Assembly (NCBI GenBank): GCA_036785705.1
Contig: JAWUZG010000056.1
Coordinates: 13,316,501-13,380,500 of the forward strand
Origin: Acanthornis magna
Lineage: Eukaryota; Chordata; Aves; Passeriformes; Acanthizidae
DNA length: 64,000 bases
Direction of reading: 5' to 3'
Both the position numbers and the translations under genes were made by a program. Under the pieces are notes generated by a model. It did no database searches, was not told where the DNA came from, and worked only from the letters and a program-made list of their open reading frames with translations. The number at the start of each line of letters is the position of its first letter. The first letter of the stretch is position 1. Shown piece after piece: positions 63,530-64,000 of the stretch.

Positions 63530-64000
63530 GTTTGTAAATTAGATTTTGTGTTCATTTGTTTTTGCTGTAAGGCAGCTATTAATCTGCTTCTCCTCTTCGC
63601 TGGATAGTGCTGTTCTTATTTAGCAAATGTATCTGTTTCTTTTCACTTCTGCTTTGCATTTTCTTAATCGTTTCTCTCCCTCCTTCTTCCAGCTCAGTGC
63701 AATAATCATTTGAAAATAACCAAGGATCTGAAAGTTGCAGTGATTGAGAGAATGAGAAAGAGTTACTTATTGTGAAAATAAGTCAGTGATAGAGTTGCTA
63801 TTTTCCATAGTTTTAAGTGCTATTAGAAAACACTGTGTTTGAGATCAGAACTCCATTCAGTTTTATTGCAGTGCACTCCAGGAACATCCCTCTGTGGCAG
63901 AGTCATTCTCTGGCATCCCAGCCCCATTCAGTGTCTCTCTGTGTTATTTTTGCAATGATTCGCTGTCAGCCCAGCATTGCCAAGTGACACATTAGAAAAG
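63530..64000 (+). other. ST8SIA2: Start of ST8SIA2 intron 2
   Basis: The sequence after the exon 2 donor (gtttgt) is T-rich for about 200 bases, with several TTTG/TTTTT runs that could bind U-rich splicing factors such as TIA1. No exon or repeat is seen before the window ends. Exons 3 onward must lie to the right. Confidence 0.85.

Noticed and set aside
1..64000. CRISPR arrays, tRNA or rRNA genes, bacterial operons
   Set aside because: The tandem repeats seen are contiguous, without spacers. No cloverleaf or rRNA core was seen, and the base sequence is vertebrate.

Overview
The window looks like bird nuclear DNA, possibly from a songbird. The evidence is several CR1 LINE fragments with the avian octamer 3' tail, no mammalian Alu/B1 or young L1 sequence, and a few very old MIR-like and L3/CR1-like relics shared by amniotes. 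It is mostly non-coding. I found no bacterial genes, CRISPR array, tRNA, rRNA or intact transposon.

The one gene I can identify is ST8SIA2 (alpha-2,8-polysialyltransferase, STX) on the + strand. Coding exon 1 (50296-50393) encodes the short cytosolic tail, the membrane anchor and the start of the stem. It sits in a CpG island (about 49690-50720) that serves as the promoter. A 13.07-kb intron follows. Exon 2 (63467-63529, 63 bp, phase 2/2) encodes the next stem segment. The remaining exons, including all sialyl motifs, lie past the right edge.

The first ~6 kb holds a cluster of + strand polyadenylation signals, the best being the tandem pair at 4500-4515 with a GT-rich downstream element. In vertebrates SLCO3A1 lies upstream of ST8SIA2 in the same orientation, so this may be the end of its 3' UTR. 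No SLCO3A1 coding sequence was recognised, so that is inference. From about 6 to 49.5 kb there is an intergenic interval with decayed repeats, a possible minus-strand LTR, a pure (AGAGG)~42 tract and several AT-rich blocks that may be conserved enhancers.

The most unusual structure is a 14-monomer tandem array at 50679-51066, just inside intron 1. It is built of 26- and 30-bp monomers, each starting at a GTAC or close variant, and the middle resolves into a 56-bp higher-order repeat. The second point of interest is the symmetric exon 2 with its weak donor, which suggests an in-frame skipped isoform. I see no evidence for a wholly new biological system here.
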